Source: Fidelibacterota bacterium
GTDB lineage: Bacteria; Fidelibacterota; Marinisomatia; Marinisomatales; J089
Direction: 5' to 3'
Assembly (NCBI GenBank): GCA_003695105.1
Contig: RFIZ01000017.1
Span: 1 to 45,060 of the forward strand
Length of the DNA stretch: 45,060 nucleotides
Shown here: piece after piece, positions 1 to 10,500 of the stretch
How positions within the stretch are numbered: the first letter of the stretch is position 1
Layout of the letters: each line of letters begins with the position of its first letter
Notes under the pieces: generated by a model
Seen by the model: the letters and a program-made list of their open reading frames with translations, nothing else
Database searches by the model: none
Told to the model about the DNA's origin: nothing
Made by a program: the position numbers and the translations under genes

Positions 1-1798
1 GGTCCGTGGATCCGCGATGCACCAGAATGCAATAGCCTTTTTCCCGGCCTCGCCCCACCCGGCCCCGCAATTGATGCAACTGGGTCAGGCCGAAGCGTTC
101 CGCATGTTCGATCAACATCACCGTGGCATTGGGGACATCGATCCCCACCTCGATCACGGTGGTCGCCACCAGCACAGCCACTTCGTTGCGGGCGAAGGCC
201 TCCATGACGGCGTCTTTGTCCGGTTTTTTCATTTTCCCGTGCAGCAAACCTACTGATAAACCCCGAAACACGCCGGACTGTAATTCTTCCCGGGCGGCCA
301 CGGCGGCTTTCAAATCCGATTTTTCCGACTCCTCCACCAGCGGATAGACCACCATGCACTGACGGCCCTTCCGGATTTCTTCCCGCATGAACTGGTAAAC
401 CTTCGGCAGGCGTTCGGCCGGAACGACCCGGGTAACTACCGGTTGCCGATCCCGAGGCAGTTCATCGATGATCGAAACCTCCATATCGCCGTGATAGGTC
501 AGAGCCAATGTTCGGGGAATAGGCGTGGCCGTCATGGCCAATACATGGGGATGATACCCTTTTTCCAGCAGGGTCCCCCGCTGCAACACCCCAAACCGAT
601 GTTGTTCATCGATAATCACCAATCCCAGTCGGGCAAATTCCACATCCTCCTGGATCAGGGCATGGGTTCCCACGATCACCTGCAGTCGTTGGTGACGGAG
701 AGCCTGAAGGATCTTTTCCCGCTCGGCGACGGGCGTCTTCCCCAACAGCAGGGCGCAGGAAATCTGAACCGAATCCAGAAAGGGACGGAAAGTCCGGTAA
801 TGCTGCTGCGCCAAAATTTCGGTGGGAGCCATGACCGCTACCTGGGCGCCGTTTTCCACGGCGATGGCCGCCGCCACCAGGGCCACCACGGTTTTGCCCG
901 ACCCCACATCTCCCTGGAGCAGCCGGTTCATGGGGTTGGGCCGGGCCAGATCCTGGCGGATTTCCCGCAGGACCCTTTTCTGGGCGTCGCTCAACTCAAA
1001 GGGGATCTGACGATATACCTTTCGCACCAGGTCCCCAACCTGATCGAGGGGCCGGGTTGTTTCCTCCCGGACCATGCGACGACGGAGTGCCATCAACAGT
1101 TGGAGGAAAAAATGTTCTTCGAATTTGAAGCGAAAAACCGCCCGGGTGAGTTGATCTTCTCTCTCCGGGAAATGGACCCAACGAAAAGCGTCTTCCCGCG
1201 GCACCAGGTGATAAGCCGCTCGCACGGAAGGGGGAAAGATGTCTGGTGCCGTTTCCGCGGCTTCCAAGATGGTGTGGATGATTTTTCGCAGCGCCCGTTG
1301 TTCCAATCGAACCTGTTTCCAGGCGCCGGTCAGGGGATAGATGGGCAGGATACGCCCGGTGCTGAGAGGATCCTCCTTTTCGTTTAGCTTATCATATTCC
1401 GGGTGGACCAGTTGATAGCCGTTGTAAAACTCCACCTTGCCATAGACCGCCAGACGATCGCCCACTTTCAGACTTTTCTTCACGTAGGGAATGCCCTGGA
1501 ACCACACCAGCTTCAAATTGCCGGTGCCGTCGCTCAACACCGCCTGGTACAGTTTCCGGCGGCGGGTGGGCCGTTCGCCGCAGACTTGCAGTGTACCTAC
1601 CACGGTCGCCACTTCTCCCACCTGGAGGGCCCGGATAGGGGTGATACGGGTTCGATCCAGATATCGACGGGGAAAGTGGGACAGAAGATCTTCTACGGTC
1701 TCGATACCGGCTGCCTGAAACGCCCGGGCCCGGGCGGGACCCACACCGGGGACATACTGAATGGAAGTGGAAAAGGCTAACCCAGAAGCGGCCGTCAA
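1..1798 (-). CDS. recG: ATP-dependent DNA helicase RecG (3' end cut by window edge)
   Basis: RecG remodels stalled replication forks and Holliday junctions. Reading leftward, about 599 residues are present. The N-terminus has the typical VPGVGPARARAF...DLLSHFPRRYLDRT wedge-domain opening. The Walker A motif GDVGSGKT is near residue 300, the helicase box DEQH near residue 397, and the LHQLRGRVGRG motif VI lies close to the left edge. Usual RecG length is about 690-700 residues, so only the C-terminus is missing. No ATG lies in frame near the expected N-terminus; TTG at 1798, three bases after the upstream gene's stop, is the best start, though CTG/GTC codons upstream leave this open. It is the last visible gene of the minus-strand operon running from 7425. 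Identification is firm; the start is tentative. Confidence 0.95.
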   Translation of the reverse strand, partial: MTAASGLAFSTSIQYVPGVGPARARAFQAAGIETVEDLLSHFPRRYLDRTRITPIRALQVGEVATVVGTLQVCGERPTRRRKLYQAVLSDGTGNLKLVWFQGIPYVKKSLKVGDRLAVYGKVEFYNGYQLVHPEYDKLNEKEDPLSTGRILPIYPLTGAWKQVRLEQRALRKIIHTILEAAETAPDIFPPSVRAAYHLVPREDAFRWVHFPEREDQLTRAVFRFKFEEHFFLQLLMALRRRMVREETTRPLDQVGDLVRKVYRQIPFELSDAQKRVLREIRQDLARPNPMNRLLQGDVGSGKTVVALVAAAIAVENGAQVAVMAPTEILAQQHYRTFRPFLDSVQISCALLLGKTPVAEREKILQALRHQRLQVIVGTHALIQEDVEFARLGLVIIDEQHRFGVLQRGTLLEKGYHPHVLAMTATPIPRTLALTYHGDMEVSIIDELPRDRQPVVTRVVPAERLPKVYQFMREEIRKGRQCMVVYPLVEESEKSDLKAAVAAREELQSGVFRGLSVGLLHGKMKKPDKDAVMEAFARNEVAVLVATTVIEVGIDVPNATVMLIEHAERFGLTQLHQLRGRVGRGREKGYCILVHRGSTD

Positions 1799-1800
1799 AT

Positions 1801-3141
1801 TCAGTTCCAGGACTTCCGGTAGGTATAGGTGATTACCTGAGAAGTGTTGGGCTCCAGCGTGGAAGGAAAGTAGATCGTATTGGCGTCCTGTTTGATGTAC
1901 ATCGCCGATTCGTCCCGAATGACCCAGTTGCCGGTGATGGTTTCTACCACTTTGACCTGGATCGACTCCTCCCGATGATTCGTAATCGTGATCTCGATGC
2001 TGGCTTCGGCACTTTTTCGCTGCTGGCTGTAATTCAAAATCCTGCGCTTCCCGATCACATCGAAGGCCCGGCCGCCTTCCAGTTTGACCGTCTCCCCTTT
2101 GGGCACCGGCCGGAACTGGTCTTCTCCAAGAAATTCCAGCCCCGTTTCCGTTTCCAGAAACAGTTGGATCACTCCGGCCGGAAGCGGCAGGTTGAGATGG
2201 TTCTCGGCGCTATTGTCCAGCTCCAACTCCAGTTTCAGGGGTTCTTCCTTGCTGGACCGTTCCGAACTGGCGAAGACATAGGTCTTTCGATAGGTCACGT
2301 CCCGGGGGGCATACAACGGCACCGACACCAGATCACCCGGCGTCAGGTCGTAGGTCCGGTCCAGGCGATAGATGTGAAAATCACCCAGAGATTTTTCGGC
2401 GGGATAGCCGGCACTTTCCACGTCCAGCGCTTTGGCCCGCATCCCCATGGGCTGGGGCTGGACCGGAGGGGAGGTAGGACGCTGCAGCTTCCCCTCTACC
2501 AACTGAAGATGGGTGCCCGGATACGTCGCTTGAGAATGGTTGGCCACCTGAGCATCTACCTCCAGACGGGCAGCGGTTCCGCTGCTTTCCATCAGGAGGC
2601 GGTAGTTCGCCTTCCACTCGAAACCACTGGAAAAATACAACAATGTTCCCCGGACCGTATCCTCCGCGGCGGACTGCAGGTGCCAGATCAATTCCGGAGA
2701 AGTGGGATGGGCGGTGACGGTGCCATCAGTCAGGATGTAATCGATTTTGTCCCGGGTAATGACCCGAATTTCTTCTTTTTCCTGTAGGGTGATCGAAGCT
2801 GCACCCACCTCCACCAAACGACCGGTATGTGATTTTTCATTGGTGATCCGGACTTCCACCTCCTGGCCGATCAGATGTTCCAGGCGGGTCCATCCCTGAG
2901 ATCGATCCCGTTTGAGTGTCTGGTCCAGAACGCGACCGTTGGTCAACTGTAAAAAGGGTGAAGTATCCAAAATTCCAGATGGGAGATTTCCCAGACGGAC
3001 TGTATTTCCAGGGGTGGGAAATGCCCATTTTACATCCGATTTGACCAGGGCATAGCCGTCTTTGTAAATCGTCATCACCACCCCGGGGTGGGATTGGGCT
3101 CCCAGGAAGGCGCCCAACAGAAAAAGGAGAACAGCTCTCAT
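1801..3141 (-). CDS. DUF4139-type exported protein of unknown function
   Basis: This 446-residue protein begins with a cleavable-looking signal peptide (MRAVLLFLLGAFLGAQS), so it is probably periplasmic or outer-membrane associated. The N-terminal part (VVMTIYKDGYALVKSDVKWAF...GNTVRLGNLPSGILDTSPFLQL) and the C-terminal beta-rich half (VTYRKTYVF...LPLPAGVIQLFLE...ITITNHREESIQVKVVETITGNWVI) resemble DUF4139 proteins, whose function is not established. A segment around residues 70-130 looks like a small Sm/beta-barrel fold (LIGQEVEVRITNEKSHTGRLVEV), but that is a weak impression. The ATG overlaps the valS stop as ATGA, and recG starts just after this gene ends, so all three are co-transcribed. 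The context gives no functional hint. Confidence 0.75.
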   Translation of the reverse strand: MRAVLLFLLGAFLGAQSHPGVVMTIYKDGYALVKSDVKWAFPTPGNTVRLGNLPSGILDTSPFLQLTNGRVLDQTLKRDRSQGWTRLEHLIGQEVEVRITNEKSHTGRLVEVGAASITLQEKEEIRVITRDKIDYILTDGTVTAHPTSPELIWHLQSAAEDTVRGTLLYFSSGFEWKANYRLLMESSGTAARLEVDAQVANHSQATYPGTHLQLVEGKLQRPTSPPVQPQPMGMRAKALDVESAGYPAEKSLGDFHIYRLDRTYDLTPGDLVSVPLYAPRDVTYRKTYVFASSERSSKEEPLKLELELDNSAENHLNLPLPAGVIQLFLETETGLEFLGEDQFRPVPKGETVKLEGGRAFDVIGKRRILNYSQQRKSAEASIEITITNHREESIQVKVVETITGNWVIRDESAMYIKQDANTIYFPSTLEPNTSQVITYTYRKSWN

Positions 3142-5759
3142 TCCAACAGCTCCAGATTGTGGGCGAGTTTACTCAATTCCTCGGTCATTTCGGTCAATTT
3201 TTGTCTTTCTTTCGCCACCACCGCTTCCGGCGCCCGGGTCAGGAACTGATCATTGTCCAGTTTCCGCCGCAGGGATTGGACATGCCCCTCCAGCTCCCGT
3301 TTCCGTTTTTCCAGCCGCTTCTTTTCCACGGCGATATCGATCAAACCTTCCAGCGGGAGAAACAATTCCATGCCCTGAACCACCGCCGTGGCGGCCTGAG
3401 GGGGACGTTCCATCTGGGGATCCATGGCGACGCCGTCCACGCTGCCCAGAAACCGGATCATGTCCAATTGTCCCTCTAACAGAGCAATCTGGGATGCATT
3501 CGCCCGAATCGCCAGCCGGCCTTTCTTCTGGGGAGGCACATTCATCTGACCCCGGATGGTACGGATGGAAGTGATCGTTTCCTGGATCAGCGCCAGGTCC
3601 CGTTCCCCCTGATCATCCACCCGGGAAGGATCCACCTGCGGCCAGGGAGCCACGATCAGATCGGGTTCATCGGGTTGTTTCAGATGACTCCACAATTCTT
3701 CGGTAATGAAGGGGGCATAGGGATGCAGCAGAGCCGCGATTCCCCGGAGGACGACCACGGCCACTTTCCGGGCTGTTTCGGCGGCGGAGCTGTCAGGATC
3801 CCGGAAGCGCGTCTTGGCGATTTCCACATACCAGTCACAGAAGTCATTCCAGGTGAACTCATAAATCACCTTGGCCCCTTCATTGAAATGGAACCGCTCC
3901 AGGTTCCGGTTCAGGCGTTGAATCGCCCGCTGGAACCGGCTGAGAATCCAGCGTTCCGGCAGATCCAATTCCTCCGACGGCGGCAGGTCCAGGGGCCAGG
4001 GAAGGCCGTCCGGAAGATTCATGAGCACGAACCGGGAGGCGTTCCAGAGTTTGTTCATGAAATTCCGGCCCACTTCCAGCCGGGAATGGGTGAACAAGAC
4101 ATCCAGTCCCTGGGGCGCCATGAGCATGATGCCGAACCGGACTGCATCGGTCCCATACTGGTCGAACAGGTCGAACGGATTGGGTGAATTGCCCAGGGAT
4201 TTGCTGAATTTTCGCCCCTGTTCGTCCCGCAGGATCGATGTGAAATACACATCCCGGAAGGGAATGTCCTGCCGGAATTCCAGCCCGGCCATGATCATTC
4301 GCGCCACCCAGAAAAAGATGATATCCGGTCCGGTCACCAGGGTGTCGGTGGGGTAAAAATAACTCAAATCGTCCGATTCCTCCGGCCAATCATGGACACC
4401 CAGCGGCCACAGCCAGGAACTGGCCCACGTATCCAGGACATCCGGATCCTGCTCCCAGCCTTCGCCTACCGGCGGTTCCACGCCGCAGTACACCTCCTCC
4501 CCGCGATACCAGACCGGGATGCGGTGCCCCCACCAGAGCTGACGGCTGATGCACCAGTCTCGGATATTCTCCATCCAGTGGTTGAAGGTCTTGACCCAAT
4601 GGTCGGGATGAAATCGAATCCGGCCCGAATTGACCGCCTCCAGCGCCGGGCGGGCCAGCTCTTCCATCCGAAGAAACCATTGTTCGGTAAAATAATATTC
4701 GATGGGGACCTGACCCCGTTCCGAAAATCCGACCTTGTGGGTATAATCTTCGATTTTCAGGATCCGTCCTTCCCGCTGCAGGTCTTCCACCACCTGCTTC
4801 CGGGCCTCTTCCCGGCTCAAGCCCCGATAGGGCTCGGGCACATTGTCATTCAAGGTGGCATCTTCATTCAGGATCTGGACGAATTCAAGGTCATGGGTTT
4901 CGCCCATGGCAAAATCATTGGGATCGTGGGCCGGTGTCACTTTGACACAACCGGTCCCGAATTCGGGATCCACAAAGGAATCGGCGATCACCGGTATCAG
5001 CCGACCCACCAGCGGGAGCCGTACCGTTTTCCCCACCAGGTGCCGAAAGCGATCGTCGTCCGGATGTACGGCAATGGCCGTATCGCCCAGCATGGTTTCC
5101 GGACGGGTGGTGGCCACAGTGACCTTTTCCTCCGAATCCACCACGTCATACTGGAGATACCAGAGATGGCCCTGAACTTCCCGGTGAATCACCTCTTCGT
5201 CACTGATGGCAGACCGGGAAACGGGACACCAGTTCACCAGCCGGTGGCCCCGGTAAATCCACCCTTTGTGGTACAGGCGGACAAAGGCTTCCAGGACGGC
5301 CCGGCTGTAACCCGGATCCATGGTAAACCGTTCCCGGTCCCAGTCACAGGAGCACCCCAGTTTCTTGAGCTGGCTGATGATGATGCCGCCGTATTTTTCT
5401 TTCCATTCCCAGGCATGCTTCAGGAATTCTTCCCGGGACAAATCCTCTTTGGCAATGCCCTGTTCCGCCAGCATTTTTACCACTTTGGCTTCGGTGGCAA
5501 TGGAGGCGTGATCCGTGCCCGGAATCCAGCAGGCTTCTTTTCCTTCCATGCGGGCCTTCCGGATCAGGATGTCCTGGATGGTATTATTCAGGACGTGCCC
5601 CATGGTCAGCATTCCGGTGACATTGGGAGGAGGAATCACAATGGTATAGGGAGTCTTGTGTGGATTGGGCCGGGCGGAGAAATAGCCCTTTTCCAGCCAG
5701 GTGGCGTACCAGCGGTCTTCAATCTGAGCCGGTCGATATACTTTTTCTAACTCGGGCAT
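3138..5759 (-). CDS. valS: Valyl-tRNA synthetase
   Basis: Class I aminoacyl-tRNA synthetase charging tRNA-Val. The 873-residue length is normal. The HIGH signature is in PPPNVTGMLTMGHVLNN (T-M-G-H at residues 52-55), a form also seen in Bacteroidota-type ValRS, and the KMSKS loop is KFSKS near residue 518. The CP1 editing insert (ATTRPETMLGDTAIAVHPDD, GTGCVKVTPAHDPND) is present. The tail ends in the ValRS coiled coil (VEKKRLEKRKRELEGHVQSLRRKL). It lies 30 bp after the cyclic-nucleotide-binding gene and overlaps the DUF4139 gene by ATGA. No T-box leader is possible in the short upstream gap, so transcription probably comes from the operon promoter near 7426. Confidence 0.98.
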   Translation of the reverse strand: MPELEKVYRPAQIEDRWYATWLEKGYFSARPNPHKTPYTIVIPPPNVTGMLTMGHVLNNTIQDILIRKARMEGKEACWIPGTDHASIATEAKVVKMLAEQGIAKEDLSREEFLKHAWEWKEKYGGIIISQLKKLGCSCDWDRERFTMDPGYSRAVLEAFVRLYHKGWIYRGHRLVNWCPVSRSAISDEEVIHREVQGHLWYLQYDVVDSEEKVTVATTRPETMLGDTAIAVHPDDDRFRHLVGKTVRLPLVGRLIPVIADSFVDPEFGTGCVKVTPAHDPNDFAMGETHDLEFVQILNEDATLNDNVPEPYRGLSREEARKQVVEDLQREGRILKIEDYTHKVGFSERGQVPIEYYFTEQWFLRMEELARPALEAVNSGRIRFHPDHWVKTFNHWMENIRDWCISRQLWWGHRIPVWYRGEEVYCGVEPPVGEGWEQDPDVLDTWASSWLWPLGVHDWPEESDDLSYFYPTDTLVTGPDIIFFWVARMIMAGLEFRQDIPFRDVYFTSILRDEQGRKFSKSLGNSPNPFDLFDQYGTDAVRFGIMLMAPQGLDVLFTHSRLEVGRNFMNKLWNASRFVLMNLPDGLPWPLDLPPSEELDLPERWILSRFQRAIQRLNRNLERFHFNEGAKVIYEFTWNDFCDWYVEIAKTRFRDPDSSAAETARKVAVVVLRGIAALLHPYAPFITEELWSHLKQPDEPDLIVAPWPQVDPSRVDDQGERDLALIQETITSIRTIRGQMNVPPQKKGRLAIRANASQIALLEGQLDMIRFLGSVDGVAMDPQMERPPQAATAVVQGMELFLPLEGLIDIAVEKKRLEKRKRELEGHVQSLRRKLDNDQFLTRAPEAVVAKERQKLTEMTEELSKLAHNLELLE

Positions 5760-5789
5760 GCGTCTTTCCGTAGTACAGGGTTTCTGGTA

Positions 5790-6293
5790 TCAGCGTTCCA
5801 GGGCCAGGCTGAAGGCGGTGGTCAATTTCAGAACATTCTGATTGGCCTTCACCAGATTGGTGCACAGAATCTGACACAGGTTCTGCATCACCTTATAGCC
5901 CAGGTCCGGATGGGCATCACAGATGGCAAACAAATCTTTTTTCATCAGTTTGGCCAGGGAACACTCCGTGATCGCCCGGACGGTGGCGGTGCGGCGATCA
6001 TTTTCATTGAACAGGGACATTTCGCCAAACAGCGGCCGGAGATCACTGGACAACTTGATGATGGCTTTCTCCCGGGTATCCCCTCCCGATTTGGACAGGG
6101 GCAGGGTCAGATTCTGAGTGATTTCCACCGTCCCGTTCAATAACAGGTAAATGGAATCACCCACGTCGCCTTCCTTGATGAATTCCGTGCCTTCCGGTAC
6201 CGTAATCTCTTTGAATGATCCTTGAAACAGGTGCAATTCTTCTTCCGTCAAATGGGCGAAAATGGAATATTTTTCCAGACGTTTTACATCCAT
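5790..6293 (-). CDS. Cyclic nucleotide-binding domain protein
   Basis: A 167-residue protein that is essentially one cNMP-binding (CRP/PKA regulatory-type) beta-roll. The roll runs from FKEITVPEGTEFIKEGDVGDSIYLLLNGTVEI through the phosphate-binding-cassette region LFGEMSLFNENDRRTATVRA, with the R of RRTATVRA in the usual ligand-contacting place. There is no DNA-binding helix-turn-helix after it, only a short helical tail, so it is not a CRP-type regulator. An upstream in-frame ATG at 6347 would add 18 residues, but ATG 6293 has GAGG five bases upstream, straight after the stop of the K+ channel gene at 6301, and is preferred. The position suggests a separate ligand-sensing partner of the channel (inference). 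Confidence 0.85.
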   Translation of the reverse strand: MDVKRLEKYSIFAHLTEEELHLFQGSFKEITVPEGTEFIKEGDVGDSIYLLLNGTVEITQNLTLPLSKSGGDTREKAIIKLSSDLRPLFGEMSLFNENDRRTATVRAITECSLAKLMKKDLFAICDAHPDLGYKVMQNLCQILCTNLVKANQNVLKLTTAFSLALER

Positions 6294-6300
6294 ACCGACC

Positions 6301-7425
6301 TCATGGGATGACGATGGCGCGTTCGTTTTCCTGGATGATGTATTCATCCGGAGGATTGATTACCGTGCGGACTTTGCTCTCTTCCTGGAGTGAGATTCCG
6401 CCTTCCTTCAATTTCCGTTCGATGAACGCATCCAGAGCTGACGTGTCCGCCGAAAGAATTTCACCGATCCCCAGGCTTTCATCTTCCGAAAAGACCCCCA
6501 CCAGCACCCAGTGTTTCTTACGGCGGAAATAATCGAATAATTCATCGTAGGATTTGCCGACGAACTCCTTGGGGATGGACACCCGCAGAAAACGGTTTTG
6601 GGTCCGGTTGTTCAACAGGGCATTCAGGGTTTGAGGAACACCCGGACTGACCACATGGGAGGCCACCAGAAAGGCGCCGAAATCATCGCTCATGACCACT
6701 TCGTCCACATTCGCCCGCCGGATATGTTTCAGGTTTTCCCGGTCGATCATATAGGCGATGACCCGAACCTTGGGCGCCAGGGACTTGATGGTCAGGGTGG
6801 CGAAAATGGTCTTTTCATCCGGACTCACAACGCCGGGATCCGTCTGGTTGGGAATGACGACCACCGTATCGGCCCGTTCCAGGGAAGCCCGTTCCAGAAT
6901 CCTTTCACTGGTGAAATCACCGGCCACGTAATGGAGCCGCAGGTTGCGAAACTTGTTCTTGAGGCTGTTGATCTCATCCTCCGACAGGTCATTCACCAGG
7001 ACAATGTCACGGGGACGATCTCCCAGCAGGAACTGGATGGAATCCAGGATCTGTTCCCCGTTCCGGTTCCAGCCGCAGAGAATGATGTGATCTTTAATGT
7101 CCACTTTTTCCAAGCCCTTCCCCTCCCGGATTTTTTTCGCCACAAAAATGGAGGAAATCGATGCTGTCAACAGTGAAACCAGGGAAATGCCGGCGAACAT
7201 GACGAACACGGCAAAGATCCTTCCCTGGGGAGACTGGGGAACGTAATCCCCGTACCCGACGGTGGTCATGGTGACAATCGCCCACCAGAAGGGGGTTTCG
7301 CCCTGGGTGATTTCTCCCGTCTCGAACAGTTTCAGAATCCAGCCTCCGAGAAACATCACCAGCAGGAGTCCCATGCCCACCTGAAAAAAGGTATTGCGTA
7401 TGACAGCTCGAAACCAGTACTGCAT
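6301..7425 (-). CDS. Two-TM potassium channel with RCK/TrkA domains (MthK-like)
   Basis: A 374-residue K+ channel subunit. TM1 spans about residues 13-33. The pore helix and selectivity filter TMTTVGYGD are at 52-60, and TM2 is about 68-95. A cytoplasmic RCK/TrkA-N Rossmann domain follows (DHIILCGWNRNGEQIL, then IVLVNDLSEDEI and VVVIPNQTD). A TrkA-C-like domain forms the C-terminus (NRFLRVSIPKEFVGKSYDELFDYFRRK). Such channels assemble as tetramers with an octameric gating ring controlled by Ca2+ or nucleotides. It is the first gene of the minus-strand operon ending in recG and is divergent from the PorU-like gene. The cyclic-nucleotide-binding gene starts eight bases after its stop. Confidence 0.92.
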   Translation of the reverse strand: MQYWFRAVIRNTFFQVGMGLLLVMFLGGWILKLFETGEITQGETPFWWAIVTMTTVGYGDYVPQSPQGRIFAVFVMFAGISLVSLLTASISSIFVAKKIREGKGLEKVDIKDHIILCGWNRNGEQILDSIQFLLGDRPRDIVLVNDLSEDEINSLKNKFRNLRLHYVAGDFTSERILERASLERADTVVVIPNQTDPGVVSPDEKTIFATLTIKSLAPKVRVIAYMIDRENLKHIRRANVDEVVMSDDFGAFLVASHVVSPGVPQTLNALLNNRTQNRFLRVSIPKEFVGKSYDELFDYFRRKKHWVLVGVFSEDESLGIGEILSADTSALDAFIERKLKEGGISLQEESKVRTVINPPDEYIIQENERAIVIP

Positions 7426-7585
7426 CGGGCAAAATTACCGCTTTAGCGAGGGAAAAACTACGATGGAGTTCCCCGGCCGTACGTAGAGGGCTCTGGCTGC
7501 GGTTTCCCTGTTTTCAGGGTCATCGGAACAGGTGCGCCATTCCCCGGGGATAACGTAAATTGCCTTGTCATTCGGTGTTCATTTT
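7426..7585. promoter_or_regulatory. Divergent intergenic region, K+ channel operon / PorU operon
   Basis: This 160-bp gap must carry the promoters of both flanking operons. No convincing -35/-10 pair or sigma-54 element stands out in either direction. A short GC-rich palindromic run (CCCCGGGG near 7542) and CGCTAAAGCG near 7446 are the only symmetric elements seen. Confidence 0.4.
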
Positions 7586-10500
7586 ATGACTGAGGGGAAA
7601 GTAGTTGGACTGTTGTGTCTGGTGAGTGCCACCTGCCTGTTTTCCCAACACCCGGGTCCCAGGGCAGCCGTGCACTGGAAACGAAGCGACACCCAATTGA
7701 CGGTCGAAGTGAACCTGGATACGGTCTGGCTGACTCCTGATCAGCAGCTCCGCTGTCGTCCCCGCCTTCCCTCGCTACTGCCCCGGACCCGTCCCGCTTT
7801 GCCCTGTGTCCGGGAAGCCTTTCCCCGCCTGACCTCCTCCACCCGACTGCATGTGTTTCCGGGACCGGTACACCGGATTCCCTGGAACCGGAGCACCGGT
7901 GTCCGCAGCGAAGTGGCCAAGGGCCTGAACCTGACCCGGACATCCGACCGGGTTTCTCCGCCTTCAAAATGGGCGACCTGGCAGCCGGCGGTGAATACGG
8001 ACGGGTACGTGTTGGAGGTGCACCCCATCCGGTTCACGGCCCGCGGATGGGAATGGACGCCCACGCTGACGGTCATCCTGACCCAGCCGGCGCACGATTC
8101 GACGGCCTTCCTCTCCCTGTCCCGGCAGCGGCTTTCGTCTCTGTGGCCGCACGCGGCGGGCAGTCGCCAAGTTGAAACCCAGATACCGGCCGTCCAGTTT
8201 GCCTCTCCCCTGGTACGGATCGACATCGATTCGGAGGGCTGGTTCGAGATTCCGGCGGAAAGCCTGGCCGATTCCGGGTTCGCTCTGACCGCCATTGATC
8301 CCGCCACCTTTCAACTCTGGGAACAAAACCGGGAAGTGCCTCTCTGGGTGGAATGCGCCACACCCGGCGAATTCCAGGCGGGCGACCGCATCCTCTTTCA
8401 CGGCCGGTTGCCCCGCCCGCCGGTCTATGCCACCTATCGCCACCCATTCTATACATCTACCAATCACTACTGGCTCACCTGGGGCGGAGCTCCCGGGATA
8501 CGGTACGCCACGGAAAGCGGCTATCCCAACCTGCCGCCGGATCAGGTTTTGGAGGAGGACAGTTTTTTGGATACGCTTCATTGGGAGCAGGATGACGTGT
8601 TCGCCCGCCTGGGATCCCGGCACCTGCACCAGGAGTGGGACCGCTTCGATCATTTTTTCATAGACCCGCCGATTCAGGGAGGAACCGCAGTGGATTTTAC
8701 GCTCCCCGTTCCCGCTCCCAGCCCGTCTTCGACCCATCCGGTCTCTGTTCAGGCAGAATTTCAGGGCATCACTTCCGTTACTCATGATTTGCAATTGACG
8801 CTGAACCACGTGATCCTGGGATCCGACCGCTGGATAGGACAGGAAACGCTTTTATTCAGCACCGATGCTCGTCCGCCCCTGACCGGTGACCTCCTGGTTC
8901 CGGGAGATAACATACTCACCGTGTATCTGGCCGGATCCTCTCCTAATAACCGCTACGACCAGGTCTATCTGAACTGGGTGGATATTTGCTACTACCATCA
9001 GTTCCAGACAGAGAACAACACCCTGCGCTTCCGGCGCAACAGTACCCTGGCGCTGACAAACCAGTTCACGATTTCCGGCCTGACGTCTCCGGAAGTCTAT
9101 CTCTTCAAGGAAGGCCAGTCCCGCATTACTGATTTTCAACTGCTTCCGGATGGGAATACCTTTCAGATCCGTTTCCAGGATTTCACCGGCTCGGAACGAC
9201 CCGTCTACACGCTGTTCACCTCCGACCAGATTCGGCCGGTGCTTCATCTGCAACCCGTGGATCCGCTGCAACCCCCTGCCCAGGGAGTCCATTCGTCTTA
9301 CCTTATTTTGGCTCCCGACTCCTTTCGCACGGTTCTGGAACCCCTGGCAGCCTTTCACCAGGCTCAAATACTGTCCCCGAATGACATTTACCGGGCCTAT
9401 TCCGGTGGTGTGATCGATCCTCATGCTCTGAAAACTTTTTTCCGGGAGGTGGCTGCCCGGGGATCTCCACCGCTCCGCTATGTCCTCCTGGCCCAACAAG
9501 GGCGCTGGTTCGGCTGGGAGCATCCCTCCGGTCCGGACCGGGGGTTCATCCCGGCTATGAAAATGCAGACCTATGGTTTTGGGGCCGTAGCTTCTGACGC
9601 CTGGTATACTTTGCTGGATGAGGATCTGATTCCGGATTTTGCCATCGGGCGGTTTCCGGCGGCCACCCGGGAAGACCTGGAGGCAATGGTGGCCAAAACC
9701 CTGGCCGACCTGGACGGTCCCCTCACCAGCGCCCACAACCGCCTCCTGATGATCGGCGGCTATGAGCACACCTTCAAAGAGCAGACAGAAGCCCTGATTC
9801 CCGCCATCGTGGATCGGGGCTATTTCCCGCGACGATTGTACATCGACCGCTATTCGGAAGGCGGACCTTTTTTCGGGAATACCGATACCCTGATTCAGTC
9901 CGTAAACCGGGGACTATGGTACATCAATTTCCTGGGACATGGCGGCGGGGCCGTCTGGGGAGATCGATCGCTGTTGACTCTGGATGATATCGACGGTTTC
10001 CACAATTCTGTGTATCCGTTCGTCACCAGCATGACCTGCTTCACCGGTGATGTGACCAACCCCGACGCGCTGGGTCGCCGTCTCATGGAGCGGTCCGGCA
10101 GCGGAGTTGCGGCCTGGTTCGGCAGCGCCGGCGTGGGCTGGATCATTAACGACTATCTGCTGCTGGAACCATTGCATCACCATCTGTTCTCCGCTGAAAG
10201 CTGGACTCTGGGTGAGCTCATCAATCAGGCCAAGGTGGAAAACCTGGCCACCAACACCGGCTTTCCGACCCTCGCCATCACCCAACTGTACCAGTTCAAT
10301 CTCACCGGTGACCCGGCTCTGCCCATTCGTTCTCCCGGCACCGGGACTCTCACTCCCCATCCGGTGGAGGCCGAACCCGGAACAGAAATCATCCTCACCG
10401 GCTTTCCTCCGGGAAGTGATTCCCTGGACATTCACCTCCTGGATCAAAATTATCTTCCCCGGGCCGAAGTCCGGGGACCGTCCCTGACTATCCCCGACGA

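Noticed and set aside
443..1387. 314-residue plus-strand reading frame
   Set aside because: It lies antisense to recG, whose helicase motifs are clear, and its translation has no family features; it comes from high GC in the third position.
4392..5750. 452-residue plus-strand reading frame
   Set aside because: Antisense shadow of valS.
5790..7425. Channel and cyclic-nucleotide domain as one frameshifted gene
   Set aside because: The channel has a complete C-terminal domain and stop, and the second gene has its own ribosome site and start at the usual place.
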